Notes under the pieces: generated by a model
The model's input: only the letters and a program-made list of their open reading frames with translations
Database searches by the model: none
Told to the model about the DNA's origin: nothing
In this document: positions 42,452 to 44,161 of the stretch, one piece after another
Numbering within the stretch: position 1 is the stretch's first letter
How the letters are laid out: each line of letters begins with the position of its first letter
From: Planctomycetia bacterium
GTDB lineage: Bacteria > Planctomycetota > Phycisphaerae > Phycisphaerales > SM1A02
NCBI GenBank assembly: GCA_005792145.1
Contig: SXSS01000100.1
Coordinates: forward strand, 1-44,161
DNA length: 44,161 bases
Direction of reading: 5' to 3'
Made by a program: the position numbers and the translations under genes

Positions 42452-44161
42452 ATGACCACCATTGATGCATCCACAGCAACAGCTCGCAACGACAGCGAGA
42501 ACGAATCCGCACAAGGCGGTATCCGACTTGAGCGGAGACTTTTTATTGCGCTCTGCGGAGGCATGATGCTCTTGGTTGCGTGGTTGGGTTCCGCGCTTTT
42601 CGGAATTGAACCCTCCGTTGCGCAAATTCCAGCTGTGATTGGCGCGATCATTCTGACTGTGCCGATGGCCGTCGGCGCAATAAAAGAATTGAAAATGGGT
42701 CGTGCATCGAGCGATGCGCTTGCGACTTTGGCGGTGCTTGCGGCAATGGCGAATCATCTCTATCTCGCCGCAGGATTTCTTGCTTTCTTTCTCTGGCTCT
42801 CAGAACTGATTCTCTCACGAACTGCTTGGGGCGCTCAGCGCGCAATTCGCGATCTGCTCGAATTGACTCCAGACATGGCGCGCATCGTCGACGCTTCTGG
42901 CAGTGAGCGTGAAGTCAGTCGCAATGTCGTGAAGGTTGGTGATGTTCTTCGTGTGCGGCCTGGAGAAAATCTTCCCGCCGACGGTCGCGTTGTGCGCGGC
43001 ACAAGCAGCATCAATCAGGCTTCATTGACTGGAGAAGCTGTGCCAGTCGAAGCGCAGGCTGGACTTGATGTGTATGCGGGAACCACGAATTTGACTGGAC
43101 AATTGGATATTTCTGTGACCGCTGTCGCAGGAGAGACCACGATCGGCAAAGTCGAAACGCTCATCCGCGAAGCTGAAAATTCCCGCAGTGATCGCCAAGA
43201 ACTCATCGAACGATTGGCCGCGTATTACGTTCCAGTCGTGTTGATGGTCGCTGGATTAGTTTGGTTCTTCACTAGCAAGAGCGTGTTTGCAGAAATTCGC
43301 GATCAAGCAGCCGTGCGTGCGATTACCGTCTTGGTCGTCACTTGCCCTGGCGCGCTTTTGATTGCATACCCCACCGCAATGGTTGCTGCATTTGCCGCAG
43401 CGGCTCGATTGGGAATCATGATCAAGCAGACGCGAACATTGGAAGCCGCAGGACGAATCGACACCGTAGTCTTGGATAAGACTGGAACTCTCACCACTGG
43501 AAAATTCAGCGTCAGCAGACTTGCTCCCGCGGATGGATGCGAAGGCGCCGCGCTGCTGCAAGCTGCCGCTGACTGCGAACAATCTTCCAACCATCCACTT
43601 GCACGCAGCATTCTTGAAACTGCAACGCGCGCACGAATCCAACCTACCGCTCTCACCGCATATGAGGAAGTTCACGGGCGCGGAGTGCTGGCAAAGACCG
43701 CAAGCGGTTCCACCATTCACGCTGGAAGATCGCAGTGGCTTCGAGAACTCAATCCAAGCGTCGCAGAACAAGTCACCAAGGTTGAAGAGCGCATAGAGGG
43801 CATGTCAAGCGTTCACGTCATGGTCGACAACAGATACTTGGGTGCAGTTGGACTTGAAGACAAAGTGCGCCAAAATGCAGTGGAAACCGTCACTCGCCTG
43901 CGACAATTGGGCGTTCGGCGCATCTGCATATTCACAGGTGATCGGTTGGCGGTCGCTCGCCAAGTAGGCGAAGCTGTTGGTGTCGACACCATCGAAGCTG
44001 AATGCCTTCCAGAAGAAAAGCACGAAGAATTGAAGTATCTGCTGCAACGCGGACATAAGGTTCTTGTCGTCGGCGACGGCATCAACGACGGACCAATTCT
44101 CGCCAGCGCAGATGTTGGCGTTGCCATGGGGCTTTCAGGTTCTGATATCGCAACCAACAGC
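42452..44161 (+). CDS. P1B-type (heavy-metal) ATPase with CPG motif (3' truncated by window)
   Basis: 570 codons are visible and the frame runs off the window end. There is no N-terminal HMA metal domain; instead a polar start (1-30) leads into transmembrane segments. The actuator loop is TGEAVP (193-198). The transmembrane metal motif is TCPGALLIAYP (CPG, 298-300) where Cu and Zn pumps have CPC. The phosphorylation site is DKTGTLT (Asp342), the P1B-specific His-Pro is SNHPLA (H381), and the hinge is GDGINDGP (541-548, normally GDGINDAP). It should pump a metal ion across the membrane, but the ion cannot be assigned with this motif. GGAG lies 11 bases before the ATG. Divergent from gpsA. Confidence 0.9.
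   Translation, partial: MTTIDASTATARNDSENESAQGGIRLERRLFIALCGGMMLLVAWLGSALFGIEPSVAQIPAVIGAIILTVPMAVGAIKELKMGRASSDALATLAVLAAMANHLYLAAGFLAFFLWLSELILSRTAWGAQRAIRDLLELTPDMARIVDASGSEREVSRNVVKVGDVLRVRPGENLPADGRVVRGTSSINQASLTGEAVPVEAQAGLDVYAGTTNLTGQLDISVTAVAGETTIGKVETLIREAENSRSDRQELIERLAAYYVPVVLMVAGLVWFFTSKSVFAEIRDQAAVRAITVLVVTCPGALLIAYPTAMVAAFAAAARLGIMIKQTRTLEAAGRIDTVVLDKTGTLTTGKFSVSRLAPADGCEGAALLQAAADCEQSSNHPLARSILETATRARIQPTALTAYEEVHGRGVLAKTASGSTIHAGRSQWLRELNPSVAEQVTKVEERIEGMSSVHVMVDNRYLGAVGLEDKVRQNAVETVTRLRQLGVRRICIFTGDRLAVARQVGEAVGVDTIEAECLPEEKHEELKYLLQRGHKVLVVGDGINDGPILASADVGVAMGLSGSDIATNS

Overview
The window reads as a compact bacterial chromosome segment, most likely from a Planctomycetota member and probably from the Phycisphaerae side. 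This is inferred from gene content, not from a marker gene. Pointers are a secreted double DUF1080 protein, a DUF4139/MuiA protein, a roughly 110 kDa NAD-glutamate dehydrogenase, a FliA/WhiG-type sigma factor with no flagellar genes nearby, squalene/hopanoid genes (hpnC, hpnD, hpnE and probable hpnO/hpnN), and a secreted protein with a heme-c-like CX4CH motif. BamD-like and LptE-like genes indicate a diderm envelope. Genes fill almost everything. Gaps are tens of bases, the longest being about 290 bp, and many genes overlap by 4 bp. I see no tRNA, rRNA, CRISPR array, transposase or integrase, so this looks like core chromosome rather than an island.

Layout. 1-2112: ALDH7-type aldehyde dehydrogenase (5' cut) and CoA-transferase subunit B. 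2170-3501: secreted double DUF1080 protein. 3507-4493 (minus): sigma factor. 4786-8780: BamD-like, LptE-like and FtsH genes in a row. 8841-10187 (minus): short UvrC. 10296-10559: small Cys-rich lipoprotein with a strong terminator. 10665-16233: pyrC, a class III aminotransferase (HpnO-like) and an RND exporter (HpnN-like). 16244-18545 (minus): ribF, an NrnA-like DHH phosphoesterase and an HMA-domain lipoprotein, all overlapping. 18594-23308: NAD-glutamate dehydrogenase coupled to a MuiA/DUF4139 protein. 23354-24346 (minus): sugar phosphate isomerase/epimerase. 24394-27952: two unrecognised exported proteins. 28097-32530 (minus): hpnC-hpnD-hpnE-queG operon. 32563-34862: ispH and rlmN, divergent from hpnC. 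34890-38348 (minus): a 1152-residue protein with the full layout of indolepyruvate:ferredoxin oxidoreductase but apparently without its Fe-S and thiamine-diphosphate ligands. 38380-39255 (minus): HAD phosphatase. 39290-41349: membrane-anchored TPR-like protein and an RluD-type pseudouridine synthase. 41390-42382 (minus): gpsA. 42452 to the end: P1B-type ATPase with CPG in place of CPC (3' cut).

How the parts fit. IspH supplies isoprenoid precursors and HpnCDE turn farnesyl diphosphate into squalene; these face each other across about 30 bp. HpnO-like and HpnN-like proteins, about 16 kb away, would decorate and move hopanoids, but squalene-hopene cyclase and HpnH/HpnG are not in the window. 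BamD, LptE and FtsH form an envelope assembly and quality-control block. The most unusual item is the cofactor-stripped oxidoreductase-like protein.
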